NCBI GenBank assembly: GCA_024402505.1
Contig: JAKSTP010000022.1
Span: 1 to 48,208 of the forward strand
Length of the DNA: 48,208 bases
Source of the DNA: Treponema sp.
GTDB taxonomy: Bacteria > Spirochaetota > Spirochaetia > Treponematales > Treponemataceae
Direction: 5' to 3'
Below the pieces are notes generated by a model. That model was not told the origin of the DNA, did no database searches, and saw only the letters and a program-made list of their open reading frames with translations. The position numbers and the translations under genes were made by a program. Position 1 is the stretch's first letter. Every line of letters begins with the position of its first letter. Below are positions 1 through 9,333 of the stretch, one piece after another.

Positions 1-3
1 AAA

Positions 4-49
4 TGCACCTCCTAAAATTGAACTTTATTTGTCCAACTTTAGGGGTGCA
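4..49 (-). terminator. 19-bp hairpin 3' of rny; terminator or SD-masking leader
   Basis: On the minus strand, positions 49-31 pair with 23-4 over 19 base pairs (two G-U wobbles, one bulged A) around a 7-nt loop at 30-24. It begins 34 nt after the rny stop codon, and the last three bases before the window edge are TTT on this strand, which fits the start of a U-tract. The 3' arm also carries AGGAGG, so the same hairpin could mask the Shine-Dalgarno sequence of a gene starting just outside the window. The sequence beyond base 1 would decide between the two readings. Confidence 0.6.
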
Positions 50-83
50 CTTCACAGGAAGCCTTTCTTCAAATTGATAAAAA

Positions 84-1616
84 CTATCGTGCGTATTCAA
101 CGATTCGTGTTTCGCGAATCATTGTAAGACGGATTCGTCCAGGATAACGCAGGTCTGTTTCAATCTGTTTTGCAATATTTCTTGCCAGATCTTTAACTTC
201 ACTATCAGGTACTTTTTCGTTGTTTACCAGAATGCGAAGTTCACGACCAGCCTGAATTGCATAAGCTTTTTCTACGCCTGGGAAACTTTCTGCAATAGCT
301 TCAAGGTTTTCAAGACGTTTTGCATAATTGTCTACGGTTTCGCGGCGGGCACCAGGACGTGCAGCAGAAATAGCATCGGCAATCTGTACAATAACTGCTT
401 CAATGCTTGTAGCTTCAACATCATTATGGTGAGCGGCAATAGCATTAACAACTTTTGGATCTTCACCCATCTTGCGGGCCATTTCGGCACCTACTTCTGC
501 GTGGTTCTGATCACTGTCATTTTCTGCACCCTTACCAATATCGTGAAGGATGGCAGCTCGTTTAGCAAGTTCCCGGTTTACACCAATTTCTGCAGCAAGC
601 ATAGAAGCGGCCATGGCAACTTCTTTTGAGTGGTTCAGAACATTCTGACCATAACTTGTGCGGAAGTACAAACGTCCAAGAGCACGAACACCTTCAGTAT
701 TCATATTGTGGATACCAAGATCAAAGAGAGCTTTTTCACCTTCTTCATAAATCTTGTTCTGAATTTCGTGTGTAACCTTCTGTACGATTTCTTCAATGCG
801 TGTAGGATGAATACGTCCGTCTGAAATAAGGCGTTCCAGAGATTCCTTGGCAATTTCTTTACGTACAGGATCAAAACATGAAATTACTACGGCTTCAGGA
901 GTATCGTCGATAATAATATCAACACCTGTAAGTGTTTCCAGTGTACGGATATTGCGTCCTTCACGGCCAATAATACGTCCCTTCATTTCATCACTTGGGA
1001 GTGAAACTGTAGTTACAGTAATATCACTGGTTGTTTCCGGTGCAATACGCTGAATTGTAGTAATAAGAACATCTTTGGCTTTTTTGTCGGCAGTAAGCTG
1101 AGCTTCCTGTTCGATTTTGTTGATAAGAGCCTGAGCATCATGACGAGCTTCGTTTTCCAAATCCTTAATAATAAGTTCTTTGGCTTCCTGGGCTGTCATG
1201 CCTGAAATTTTTTCCAGTTCTGTGCGGTAAAGTTCTTCCTGTTTGGCCAGGACTTCTTCTTTTTTGCTAAGCTGAGAAGCTTTTTCGGCAACTTCCTTCT
1301 CTTTTTTGTCGAATTCAGCTGCGCGCTGGTCCAAAAGTTCTTCTTTTTTGTTTACGCGGGCTTCAAAACGCTGCACTTCAGCACGTCGTTCCCGGTTCTC
1401 CCGTTCCTGCTGGTTGCGTTCTCGAATGAGCTCATCTTTTGCATTTAAAATAATTTCTTTTTTCTGTGCTTCAGCTTCTCTGATGGCGTCCTGCTTTACG
1501 CGTTCGGCCTTCTGCTCAGAAGCAGACAATTGAAATCTGGCATAAATCCAGCGAATAATCCATCCAAGTACAACACCTGCAACAGGGAGAACGATGTACA
1601 AAATCACATTAGTCAT
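84..1616 (-). CDS. rny: Ribonuclease Y
   Basis: Membrane-anchored endoribonuclease that starts mRNA decay. The 510-residue product has an N-terminal membrane helix (about residues 3-24), a long charged coiled coil (about 30-180), a KH RNA-binding domain with GRIIGREGRN at 213-222, and an HD metal phosphodiesterase domain with His358-Asp359 in ILHDIGKG. Length and domain order match the family. The start was set at the ATG at 1616, which has GGAG 10 nt upstream; an in-frame TTG at 1643 adds nine residues before the membrane helix and has a poorly spaced SD. It is transcribed from its own consensus promoter (1691-1719) and is not obviously part of the pcrA operon upstream. Confidence 0.97.
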   Translation of the reverse strand: MTNVILYIVLPVAGVVLGWIIRWIYARFQLSASEQKAERVKQDAIREAEAQKKEIILNAKDELIRERNQQERENRERRAEVQRFEARVNKKEELLDQRAAEFDKKEKEVAEKASQLSKKEEVLAKQEELYRTELEKISGMTAQEAKELIIKDLENEARHDAQALINKIEQEAQLTADKKAKDVLITTIQRIAPETTSDITVTTVSLPSDEMKGRIIGREGRNIRTLETLTGVDIIIDDTPEAVVISCFDPVRKEIAKESLERLISDGRIHPTRIEEIVQKVTHEIQNKIYEEGEKALFDLGIHNMNTEGVRALGRLYFRTSYGQNVLNHSKEVAMAASMLAAEIGVNRELAKRAAILHDIGKGAENDSDQNHAEVGAEMARKMGEDPKVVNAIAAHHNDVEATSIEAVIVQIADAISAARPGARRETVDNYAKRLENLEAIAESFPGVEKAYAIQAGRELRILVNNEKVPDSEVKDLARNIAKQIETDLRYPGRIRLTMIRETRIVEYAR

Positions 1617-1690
1617 CTTTTTTCGTCTCCAAATGTAGGTCAACCTTCCAAACTATCTGAATATCAAAAAATTTGGAAAATTTCCCCTAA

Positions 1691-1719
1691 ATAATAACCG
1701 ATTACAAACGTATTGTCAA
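1691..1719 (-). promoter_or_regulatory. sigma70 promoter of rny
   Basis: On the minus strand TTGACA (1719-1714), a 17-nt spacer and TATTAT (1696-1691) give a near-perfect housekeeping promoter. The expected start of transcription is near 1684, leaving a leader of about 70 nt that contains the short inverted repeat TTCCAAA/TTTGGAA (1648-1654 and 1670-1676). It lies within the 122-bp gap between pcrA and rny. Confidence 0.8.
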
Positions 1720-1738
1720 ATAGATATATCCAAAAGGT

Positions 1739-3958
1739 CTATTCTTTCACTATCATAAGGGCATTTATCTGGTATTCTGGAAGATAGGTTTTCTTTGTTC
1801 CAGTCTCAAACTGCACTTTTATTACAAACTCACCTTCGTTAAGGTAACGGTCTGCTACTGCGCCATAACCAAAATCATCGGAATAAACCCGGGTTCCCTT
1901 CTTCCATTTTTCGGCGAACTCAGTTTTATCACCAAATTCTTCACGGGTCTGAACATAAGTACCACCGCCGTCTTCACCATAACCAATTTTTGCATTTGCC
2001 GATGAAAAAGAAAATGGTTTTTGCCCGATAATCTTAAATCCTGCCTGACTTTCTTTAATGAAAATACTTGGATCCATAACTTCTGTACGGCCAAAAAGGG
2101 CACGCATGGCACAGCTGGTTACATAAAGCTCGTTCATGGCCCGGGTAATGCCAACGTAAAAAAGTCTTCGTTCTTCTTCAAGCTCATCGCCGTATTTATC
2201 CCGGCGGGGAAATGTTCCTTCTTCTAGGCCGGTAATAACAACTTTTGGAAACTCAAGTCCCTTTGTATTATGGAGTGTTATAAGTGTAACACCATCCTGG
2301 CTTTCTTCATCATCCTGACTTTCACCAATGGAACGATCAAGGTTTACATCATCAAGAAAAGAATTAAGGCCTTCAATGGAACAGTCATAAGGAATACCTG
2401 CGTTTACAAGTTCTTCAAGGTTCTGTACTTTCTGAGTGCCTTCACTCTTATCTTCTTCCCGGTAATATTCATCAAGTCCCGTAACAGCAATAACCTTTTT
2501 CATAAGATAAGAAAGTTTTTCTTCCTGCACAAAACAGTTTCGAAGGCTTTCCATCTGCTTTACAAATTCCTCTGCCCCGTCATGGGCTTTTTTGGTAAAG
2601 GAAACAGAAACTGTCCTAGTCACTTCTATATAATCCACATTGCCTTCATCATCATTCTGCATTTCCATAAGAGCCATTGATACAATTTTATCCTGACTTT
2701 TCAGGCCAATGCCGCGAACTGGCTTATTTACAATTCTACGGAAAGAAACTTCATCTTTTGGATTTGCAAGAAGGGACATGTAGGCAATTACATCTTTTAC
2801 CTCTTCCCTTTCAAGGAATTTCAGAGAACCAACAACTTTATAGGGAATCTGGCGGTGAAGAAACTCTTTTTCAAACATACGGCTCTGTGCATTGGTTCGG
2901 TAAGTAATGCACCAGTCGCTGAAGGTACCGCGGCCGGCTTCCACCGACTGACTTATCATATCTGCCACAAAAAGGGCTTCAGCATCCTGATTGGGAAGGA
3001 AAGCAAGAACCGGTTTTTTACCTTCGCCTCTTTCTGATATAAGAGTTTTTCCAAGACGGTTCTGATTCCGGCTTACGGCAATGGAAGCACAGTCCAGAAT
3101 TTCTTTTGTGGATCGGTAATTTCGTTCAAGTTTAATTACATCAGTTCCAGGGAAAGTCTGGGAAAAATTAAGGATATTCTTTACTTCAGCACCACGGAAT
3201 GCATAGATAGACTGATCATCATCACCTACGGCACACACATAACAGTCATTTCCTTCAGAAACGCCGGAAAGTGCTTCAAGAAGTTTATACTGAGCAATAT
3301 TTGAGTCCTGATATTCATCAACAAGGATTACCTTAAACTTTCTGTGAATATGATTCTTAATACCCTCATTGCGCTGCATTGTAAACACCGGCAGCATAAT
3401 AAGGTCGCCAAAATCAACGTTACCTGTAGCACGAAGACGGGTTTCGTAAGCTGCGTAAATACTGTTTATATCAAGTTCACTTCCTAAAATAGAAAGATCG
3501 TCTTCCGGTGTAAGAAAATAATCCTTGGCAAGACTGATTTCATGGGCTGCAGTTTTTGCGGCCTTTGCGGTAAGTGATGGAACGGCATTTTTTATAAGGG
3601 TAGCACAGTCTTCATCATCATAAACCGTGAAGTTTGGAGAGATACCGGCAGCAGGAGCATACTGTCTTAAAAACCAGGCACCAAAGGAATGGAAGGTTTT
3701 TATCTGAGTTTTCTGAGCCCGTTCATCCATGCGTACAGCTCGTTCACGCATTTCATTGGCAGCCTTTTTAGTAAAGGTAACTGCCAGAATGGAACGGGGA
3801 TCCACATTGCGCTGAGAAATAAGCCAGGCTATTTTTGTGGTGATTACGCGGGTTTTTCCAGAACCAGCGCCTGCAAGAATAAGAAGAGATTTCCCTTCAT
3901 GAACAACGGCGTCCAGCTGTTCAGGATTCAAAAGCGAAAGATAATCGTCCAATGCCAT
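1739..3958 (-). CDS. pcrA: UvrD/PcrA-family ATP-dependent DNA helicase
   Basis: Superfamily 1A 3'-5' DNA helicase of the UvrD/Rep/PcrA group, used in nucleotide excision repair and removal of roadblocks from DNA. The 739 residues show the Walker A motif AGAGSGKT at 29-36, a DEYQDSN Walker B, the motif V stretch TLHNTKGLEFPKVV and motif VI YVGITRA. The last 60 residues (after about 675) look like the small beta-barrel tail typical of PcrA. It is the last gene of the ftsH-lolA-rodZ-rimO run: only 6 nt separate its ATG from the rimO stop, and no good SD is visible, so translation is probably coupled. UvrD and PcrA cannot be told apart with certainty here. No clear terminator follows. Confidence 0.95.
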   Translation of the reverse strand: MALDDYLSLLNPEQLDAVVHEGKSLLILAGAGSGKTRVITTKIAWLISQRNVDPRSILAVTFTKKAANEMRERAVRMDERAQKTQIKTFHSFGAWFLRQYAPAAGISPNFTVYDDEDCATLIKNAVPSLTAKAAKTAAHEISLAKDYFLTPEDDLSILGSELDINSIYAAYETRLRATGNVDFGDLIMLPVFTMQRNEGIKNHIHRKFKVILVDEYQDSNIAQYKLLEALSGVSEGNDCYVCAVGDDDQSIYAFRGAEVKNILNFSQTFPGTDVIKLERNYRSTKEILDCASIAVSRNQNRLGKTLISERGEGKKPVLAFLPNQDAEALFVADMISQSVEAGRGTFSDWCITYRTNAQSRMFEKEFLHRQIPYKVVGSLKFLEREEVKDVIAYMSLLANPKDEVSFRRIVNKPVRGIGLKSQDKIVSMALMEMQNDDEGNVDYIEVTRTVSVSFTKKAHDGAEEFVKQMESLRNCFVQEEKLSYLMKKVIAVTGLDEYYREEDKSEGTQKVQNLEELVNAGIPYDCSIEGLNSFLDDVNLDRSIGESQDDEESQDGVTLITLHNTKGLEFPKVVITGLEEGTFPRRDKYGDELEEERRLFYVGITRAMNELYVTSCAMRALFGRTEVMDPSIFIKESQAGFKIIGQKPFSFSSANAKIGYGEDGGGTYVQTREEFGDKTEFAEKWKKGTRVYSDDFGYGAVADRYLNEGEFVIKVQFETGTKKTYLPEYQINALMIVKE

Positions 3959-3964
3959 AGATTA

Positions 3965-5356
3965 TTATTCTACAATCAAACGGGCGTCTAAATCTACGCC
4001 GGCAGTCCCCAAAATGGAGGCAGAAACAACTTTTCCTTCTTTTATAAGAGAAGCTTCTTTTGGATCATCGTTTTCATAACGAAGAACAATACTACCATCC
4101 ACATCAGGAGCCTGAAACCATCCACGTCCAATAGCAATACCTTCATCTTCATTTGGAATGATTTCTTCTATTAAAACGCGAACTTTTTTTCCGGTAAATC
4201 CCTTGAGCTTTTCAAAAGTAATCTCTTCCTGAATGCCGTGAAGAATGTCGGCTCTTTTCTGGGACTTTCTATAGGAATTCTGCTTTTTCATATTGTAAGC
4301 AGGAGTATCATCTTCCCGCGAATAGGCAAAAGTACCCGACCAGTTAGGAGAAATTGTTTTCAAAAACTTTACTGTATTCAAGAAATTCTTTTTACCTTCT
4401 CCAGGAAAACCTGCCATAAATGTAGTTCTGATTACCACATCAGGAAGTGCCTGGCGGATTTTTTCTATCATGGCAGCGTAACTTTCGGCAGTACCTTTGC
4501 GGTTCATTGATTTTATAATCTGATCGTCTCCGCTCTGGAAAGGGATGTCAAAATAATGAAGGATTCTTGAATCTTTCTGCATAAGAGGAAGAATATCCAT
4601 TGGAAAGTGATCCGGATGGATGTAAAGAAGACGGATTACAAAATCACCTTCAGTTTTGCAGATTTTTTCCAGAAGCAGCTTAAGGGGAGAATCACCAGAA
4701 GAATTTTTACCTTCTTCTTTAGTATCTGTTTCACCGGTTCCGTAAGCAGCAAGATCCTGCCCAATCAGGTTGATTTCATAAACACCACGGGCAAGCAGTT
4801 CTTTTATTTCGGCAATAATTTCCGTCATTTTACGGCTTCGGAGTTCACCGCGAATAAGTGGAATTGCACAGAAAGTACAGTGATTTGAACAGCCTTCCGT
4901 GATTTTTACATAGGCAGAACCGGCAAAATTATTGATAAATGGTCTGTCTCCGCCGCAAACACTGTTCTGTGGAGCCTTCATTTTTGGACGGCTGCCTTCC
5001 ATTGTTTTTTCCACAAAATCTACAATATCAGAAAGTTTTCCGTTACCAAAAATACCGTCCATTTCCGGCATGGATTTATCAAAGAGGTCGGCATAACGTT
5101 CCGAAAGACAGCCTGTCATAACAACTTTTTTGTCAGGATAGGCTTTTTTTGCATCGTAGAAAGAACCAAGACTTTCTTCTTTTGCAGACTGAATGAATCC
5201 GCAGGAATTTATGATGATAATATCTGCAAGTGAAGCATCATCAACACGTTTATGGCCGGCTTTTTCAAGGTGACCAATAAGGATTTCTCCATCAACCTGA
5301 TTTTTTGCACAGCCATGCTGATCAATAAAAAAAGAATATGATTTAGAACTAGTCAA
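3965..5356 (-). CDS. rimO: Ribosomal protein S12 methylthiotransferase RimO
   Basis: Radical-SAM enzyme that adds a methylthio group to an aspartate of ribosomal protein S12. The N-terminal domain has the three cluster cysteines Cys16 (HGCAKN), Cys52 (NSCGF) and Cys83 (TGCLS). The radical-SAM CxxxCxxC is Cys156, Cys160 and Cys163 (EGCSNHCTFC), and a TRAM-like tail follows. The GCAKNxVDGE signature favours RimO over the tRNA enzyme MiaB. The only sensible start is a TTG at 5356, because conserved sequence begins about eight residues later; it overlaps the end of the rodZ-like gene by 8 nt, which points to translational coupling. The 463-residue length is normal. Confidence 0.93.
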   Translation of the reverse strand: MTSSKSYSFFIDQHGCAKNQVDGEILIGHLEKAGHKRVDDASLADIIIINSCGFIQSAKEESLGSFYDAKKAYPDKKVVMTGCLSERYADLFDKSMPEMDGIFGNGKLSDIVDFVEKTMEGSRPKMKAPQNSVCGGDRPFINNFAGSAYVKITEGCSNHCTFCAIPLIRGELRSRKMTEIIAEIKELLARGVYEINLIGQDLAAYGTGETDTKEEGKNSSGDSPLKLLLEKICKTEGDFVIRLLYIHPDHFPMDILPLMQKDSRILHYFDIPFQSGDDQIIKSMNRKGTAESYAAMIEKIRQALPDVVIRTTFMAGFPGEGKKNFLNTVKFLKTISPNWSGTFAYSREDDTPAYNMKKQNSYRKSQKRADILHGIQEEITFEKLKGFTGKKVRVLIEEIIPNEDEGIAIGRGWFQAPDVDGSIVLRYENDDPKEASLIKEGKVVSASILGTAGVDLDARLIVE

Positions 5357-6434
5357 GATCTACTACCACCAGTTTATATTTTCCGTCTGTATCACGAACC
5401 CACTTAATATCCTGAACACCTACTTCACCAGACTTACCAATTGGAAGGTCTTTAGAAACAGAACCGGCAACTACAGTAAATTTAACTGCATTTGTGTTGC
5501 TCATCCACACTCGGATACCGTTCTGGGCAGTGGCGGTAAATATTTCACCGTTAGCAAAGTAAGTTTCTACAGAATCGTTGCGGTCAACTCTGTCGCGGAA
5601 AAGACAGGCACCTCGGAAAGAAGCATTGAGGGTAAAAGGATAGGCCCGGTTATCTTCAAGAATAACAGTCTGTGTATGCTTTGTAGTTTCTGCATCATTC
5701 AATGGAATTTCTGCAACATTTACTTCGCTTAATGCAGGTACCCCGTGACGGAGAATTACACTGATTTCAGCACCGCGACGTTCATCGGTAGCAGAAATGT
5801 CGGAAACATAGAGAATCAGATCTGAAGCTCCGTCACCGTTAATATCGTATTCTGCTTCTTCAGAAAGTTCTGTATAGAAAACTCCCCCTGGTGTATCAAG
5901 AGCAAAGTCTTTTAAAGTACTTTTTACTGTAAGAATGATTTTGCCGTTTTCCGATGGAACTACCAGCTGATCTCCTTTGTAAAGGCGGTTTGTAAATTTT
6001 GAATTATCCAGTTCATATTTTCTATACTGATTAGTTCCATCTATAACGAGAGTTTCATCAACAGGTTTTGCTTTTTTGAAAACAGTAAACCAAAGTGTAA
6101 TTCCAGTTCCTACAAGAATGAGAACCAGAGAAAGGGTTATAATCAAGCCCCATGGAATATCTCTGTGAGTTGGGAGAAGTCCTTCCGGAACAGGTGATTC
6201 CTGTATTTTCTTGTTGTTATACAGGCGCATCGGAATGGCACTGTCAATTCCAAGATATTCGGCGTAGTTTTTTAGATATCCTACAAAATAAGGTTCACCA
6301 GGAAAAACAGAAGCATCTTCCTCTTCCAGTCCCTGAAGGTATTTTTTATCAATAGCTATTTCGCGGGCAATGTTATCAAAAATGAGACCTTTTTCCTCGC
6401 GAGCCTGTCGTAATAATTCTCCGTAGCTGTCCAT
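5349..6434 (-). CDS. RodZ-like helix-turn-helix membrane protein
   Basis: Predicted cell-shape/cytoskeleton-associated protein of the RodZ type. Residues 1-70 form a Cro/CI-like helix-turn-helix (GELLRQAREEKGL ... FVGYLKNYAEYLGI), the fold that binds MreB in known RodZ proteins. A linker is followed by one membrane helix (about residues 94-117) and a roughly 240-residue extracytoplasmic part rich in beta-strand-like sequence. That outer part is much longer than the DUF4115 tail of classical RodZ, so the name is for the N-terminal architecture only. It lies between lolA (3-nt gap, no strong SD) and rimO (8-nt overlap), an envelope context that supports the assignment. Confidence 0.75.
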   Translation of the reverse strand: MDSYGELLRQAREEKGLIFDNIAREIAIDKKYLQGLEEEDASVFPGEPYFVGYLKNYAEYLGIDSAIPMRLYNNKKIQESPVPEGLLPTHRDIPWGLIITLSLVLILVGTGITLWFTVFKKAKPVDETLVIDGTNQYRKYELDNSKFTNRLYKGDQLVVPSENGKIILTVKSTLKDFALDTPGGVFYTELSEEAEYDINGDGASDLILYVSDISATDERRGAEISVILRHGVPALSEVNVAEIPLNDAETTKHTQTVILEDNRAYPFTLNASFRGACLFRDRVDRNDSVETYFANGEIFTATAQNGIRVWMSNTNAVKFTVVAGSVSKDLPIGKSGEVGVQDIKWVRDTDGKYKLVVVDLD

Positions 6435-6437
6435 TTT

Positions 6438-7118
6438 TTAATCCGTAAACAAGAAATTGTTGAAGTTGTTGGCTGAAGACGGTGCTTCATAAATAAAACG
6501 CTGGTCAGAAATATCCTGATTAATCTTGTAATCATAATAATTGAAGATATATGTCTGACCTTTTGGTGTTACTGCTTCCATTCTTCGAAGGAGTTTTGTT
6601 TTTTCGCTGATACAAAGCTTGATGTAACGGAAAGCTTCGGCTGCACTCTTTTTTGTAAGTATAAGCTTTACTACCATTTCATCAGAACCTTCTTCAAGCA
6701 ATTCAGCATCCTGGCCTGATTCATAGGCAACTGTATAATAACGGCTCAAAAGACTCAGTCCCATTGGTGAACCAAGTGTTGTAAGATTTTCATCGTCATC
6801 GGCAGTAGAAGCATCAAGGGTCTGAAGAAGAACAGCGTCGGAACCAGGAAGATAGATTGTAAGGAGGTCGCCGTTAAAAAGGATTACCTGTTCTCCAGGA
6901 TTTGTAAAATCCAGACGAATAAGATTTGGTGTCTTGTAAGAAAAATGACCGGCCATTTCTGATCCGTCTACCGAGAATTCAAAGTCAGCTTCATAATCTT
7001 TAAAAGTAGCATACTGATCAGAAACAGTTTTGAAATAAGCACTGGCAGTTGTAATATTCTGTGCAAAAAGTCCCAGTGTAACAGCAAACAGGGCAATTGA
7101 GACAATTAATTTTTTCAT
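6438..7118 (-). CDS. lolA: LolA-type outer-membrane lipoprotein carrier
   Basis: Periplasmic chaperone expected to ferry lipoproteins from the inner to the outer membrane. The 226-residue product starts with a signal peptide ([20 protein letters not shown], likely cut after AQ) and continues with the half-barrel pattern of LolA, including a KTPNLIRLDFTNPGEQVILFNG stretch that matches the family's 'P..fr.......e..v.dg..l..y.p' pattern. The ATG shares one base with the ftsH stop (TAATG), and AAGGAG lies about 9 nt upstream inside ftsH. The family is divergent, so the partner system (LolB appears absent from many spirochaetes) is unknown from this window. Confidence 0.85.
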   Translation of the reverse strand: MKKLIVSIALFAVTLGLFAQNITTASAYFKTVSDQYATFKDYEADFEFSVDGSEMAGHFSYKTPNLIRLDFTNPGEQVILFNGDLLTIYLPGSDAVLLQTLDASTADDDENLTTLGSPMGLSLLSRYYTVAYESGQDAELLEEGSDEMVVKLILTKKSAAEAFRYIKLCISEKTKLLRRMEAVTPKGQTYIFNYYDYKINQDISDQRFIYEAPSSANNFNNFLFTD

Positions 7119-9163
7119 TATTCTGACTCCTTAGGTGTTTCAGCATTTTCCGGCAAAGCAGGAGTTTCTGTTTCTGCGGCGGACTGCTCTGTAAGTTCTC
7201 TGCAGTGACCTTCGGCCTTTACAATCTCTTCGAATTCCTTTCCTTCCATTGTTTCTTTTTCTTTCAGAAGATTGGCAATGTATTCAAGAAGTTCTTTGTG
7301 AGAGCCCAGAAGTTCAAGAACATATTTATAGCGTTCGTCCATAATCCGGGCAATTTCACCGTCGATATATTTCTGTGTTTCTTCAGAGAATTCCCGCACA
7401 AGAGTTGGTTCTCCACCATTATTTCCAAGAACACCTTTTCCCAAAGTCATATTCTTGAACTTGTCGCTCATACCAAAATCAACAATCATTCGTTTTACAA
7501 TTTCTGTAGCACGGGCAATATCGTTGGATGCGCCAGTTGAAACATCACCAAGGACAATTTCTTCTGCGGCACGTCCACCAAGAAGTGTATCAATTTCGTT
7601 GATCATATCTTTACGGGTCTGGAAATTCTTTTCTTCTTCTTCACGATACTGTGTAAATCCGCCTACCCCGTGGCTGCGAGGAATTACAGTGATTTTATTT
7701 ACAGGAGGATAATCCGGTGTGAAGGCACCTACCAGGGCATGACCTGTTTCGTGAACGGAAACAAGACGCATATCCTTTTCGTTATCCTTGCGGCTCTTCT
7801 TTTTAAGACCAATGCTAACCTTATCAATAGCTTCGTTAAAATCAGACATTGAAACTTTTTTATGCCCGTTTCTTACGGCAAGAAGAGCAGCTTCATTTAC
7901 AACGTTAGCAAGATCGGCACCGGCAAAACCTGTAGTTCCGTGTGCAATGGAAACAAAATCCACATCCTTATCAAGTTTTACGTTTTTGGCGTGAATGCGG
8001 AGAATTTCTTCGCGGCCTTTAACATCAGGTTTTTCTACCGGAACCTGACGGTCAAAACGACCTGGACGCAAAAGAGCAGGATCAAGAATATCAGCACGGT
8101 TTGTGGCTGCAAGAATAATAAGGCCTTTGTCATTATCAAAACCGTCCATTTCTACCAGAAGCTGATTCAATGTCTGTTCACGTTCATCGTTTCCGCCAAG
8201 ATTATTTACACGGCTTTTACCAATGGCATCAAGTTCATCAATAAAAATGATACAAGGGGCTTTTTCCCGGGCCTGCTTAAAAAGATCACGAACTCGGGAA
8301 GCACCTACACCAACGAACATTTCAACAAAGTCTGAACCAGAGATGCGGAAGAATGGAACGCCAGCCTCACCAGCTACAGCCCGGGCAAGAAGAGTTTTAC
8401 CAGTTCCAGGGGGTCCTACCAGAAGAACTCCTTTTGGAATCTTACCACCGATATCAGTATATTTTTTAGGTGACTTAAGGAAATCAACAACTTCTACAAG
8501 TTCTTCTTTGGCTTCATCTACACCTGCAACATCTTCAAAACGGGCTTTTACTTTACCTTCTTCTACGGCTTTTGCACGACTGTTTCCCATACTGAAAATA
8601 CTGCCAATGCCCCCACCATTACCTCCACTCATTTTACGGAAAATAAGAATGTAAATTACAAGGATAATAATAAATGGAAGAAGATTAAGGAGAAGCGAAA
8701 GAATAAAACTGTTGTTTTTGTGAACAAATTTATAATTGATTCCCTTTGCGTCAAGAAGATCTATAAAATTCTGCATAAGAACTGCAGCCGTTTTATACTG
8801 AGTAACTGCAGGTGCAGACTGATTCTTGAAAATAGAACCTTTCTGCTGTGATTCAGGAACAGTAACAGCACCATATCCGATAATATAATTGTCACTGATT
8901 TCTACAGAGAGAATTTCACCCTTTTCGACCTTTTCCTTGAAAACAGAGTAATCAATAAGATTGTCATCTTTATTAGAGAAAATAAAATCTGCAATGGTAA
9001 TAACAAGCATTACACCAACGATAACCAGGAAAAATGGGAAGCGTCCGTTCTTTTTTGGACCGTCACCTTCCGGCTTGTTTTTATCTTCTTTTACTCCGCC
9101 AAACTTGAAAAAGTTATACGGATCATTATCTTTGTCTATATCTTTTTTTTCGTCTTCGTTCAT
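7118..9163 (-). CDS. ftsH: ATP-dependent zinc metalloprotease FtsH
   Basis: Membrane-bound AAA+ protease that degrades damaged membrane proteins and selected regulators. Two N-terminal membrane helices (about residues 42-62 and 153-175) flank a periplasmic loop of about 90 residues. The AAA module has Walker A GPPGTGKT at 250-257 and Walker B IIFIDE at 305-310, with the second region of homology ending in RPGRFDR. The zinc motif is HETGH at 471-475. The start is the ATG at 9163 with TGGAG five bases upstream; an upstream in-frame ATG at 9223 would add 20 residues and has no SD. The C-terminus is a short Glu/Pro-rich tail. It is the first gene of the five-gene minus-strand run. Confidence 0.97.
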   Translation of the reverse strand: MNEDEKKDIDKDNDPYNFFKFGGVKEDKNKPEGDGPKKNGRFPFFLVIVGVMLVITIADFIFSNKDDNLIDYSVFKEKVEKGEILSVEISDNYIIGYGAVTVPESQQKGSIFKNQSAPAVTQYKTAAVLMQNFIDLLDAKGINYKFVHKNNSFILSLLLNLLPFIIILVIYILIFRKMSGGNGGGIGSIFSMGNSRAKAVEEGKVKARFEDVAGVDEAKEELVEVVDFLKSPKKYTDIGGKIPKGVLLVGPPGTGKTLLARAVAGEAGVPFFRISGSDFVEMFVGVGASRVRDLFKQAREKAPCIIFIDELDAIGKSRVNNLGGNDEREQTLNQLLVEMDGFDNDKGLIILAATNRADILDPALLRPGRFDRQVPVEKPDVKGREEILRIHAKNVKLDKDVDFVSIAHGTTGFAGADLANVVNEAALLAVRNGHKKVSMSDFNEAIDKVSIGLKKKSRKDNEKDMRLVSVHETGHALVGAFTPDYPPVNKITVIPRSHGVGGFTQYREEEEKNFQTRKDMINEIDTLLGGRAAEEIVLGDVSTGASNDIARATEIVKRMIVDFGMSDKFKNMTLGKGVLGNNGGEPTLVREFSEETQKYIDGEIARIMDERYKYVLELLGSHKELLEYIANLLKEKETMEGKEFEEIVKAEGHCRELTEQSAAETETPALPENAETPKESE

Positions 9164-9206
9164 AAAAACTCCAGTGGTTCTCCCAATATACTTTTTCCTA
9201 CTATAT

Positions 9207-9235
9207 AATATACTAAAACACATAGAAATAGTCTA
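9207..9235 (-). promoter_or_regulatory. Candidate sigma70 promoter of the ftsH operon
   Basis: On the minus strand TAGACT (9235-9230), 17 nt, then TATATT (9212-9207), matching four and five of six consensus bases. A start of transcription near 9200 would give a leader of about 37 nt ahead of the ftsH ATG at 9163. This also argues against the ATG at 9223, which lies inside the promoter. Confidence 0.5.
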
Positions 9236-9264
9236 TTTTTCCAAAAACATTTAACAACTTTTTC

Positions 9265-9291
9265 TAAAGTGTCCGATTTTACGTCCGAAAA
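9265..9291 (+). promoter_or_regulatory. sigma28 (FliA)-type promoter of fliS
   Basis: TAAAGTGT at 9265-9272, an 11-nt spacer and TCCGAAAA at 9284-9291 match the flagellar sigma28 consensus (TAAAGTTT-N11-GCCGATAA) at 7 of 8 and 6 of 8 positions with the exact spacing. It sits 42 nt upstream of fliS, a typical late flagellar gene. A TATAAT at 9292-9297 directly after it has no matching -35. Confidence 0.7.
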
Positions 9292-9333
9292 TATAATCAG
9301 TATAGTAATCGATTTTTCCACGGAGGAAACATT

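Noticed and set aside
1617..1643. Earlier TTG start for rny
   Set aside because: SD directly against the codon and nine charged residues before the membrane helix; the ATG at 1616 has a well-spaced GGAG.
9164..9223. Earlier ATG start for ftsH
   Set aside because: No SD, and the codon lies within the proposed promoter.
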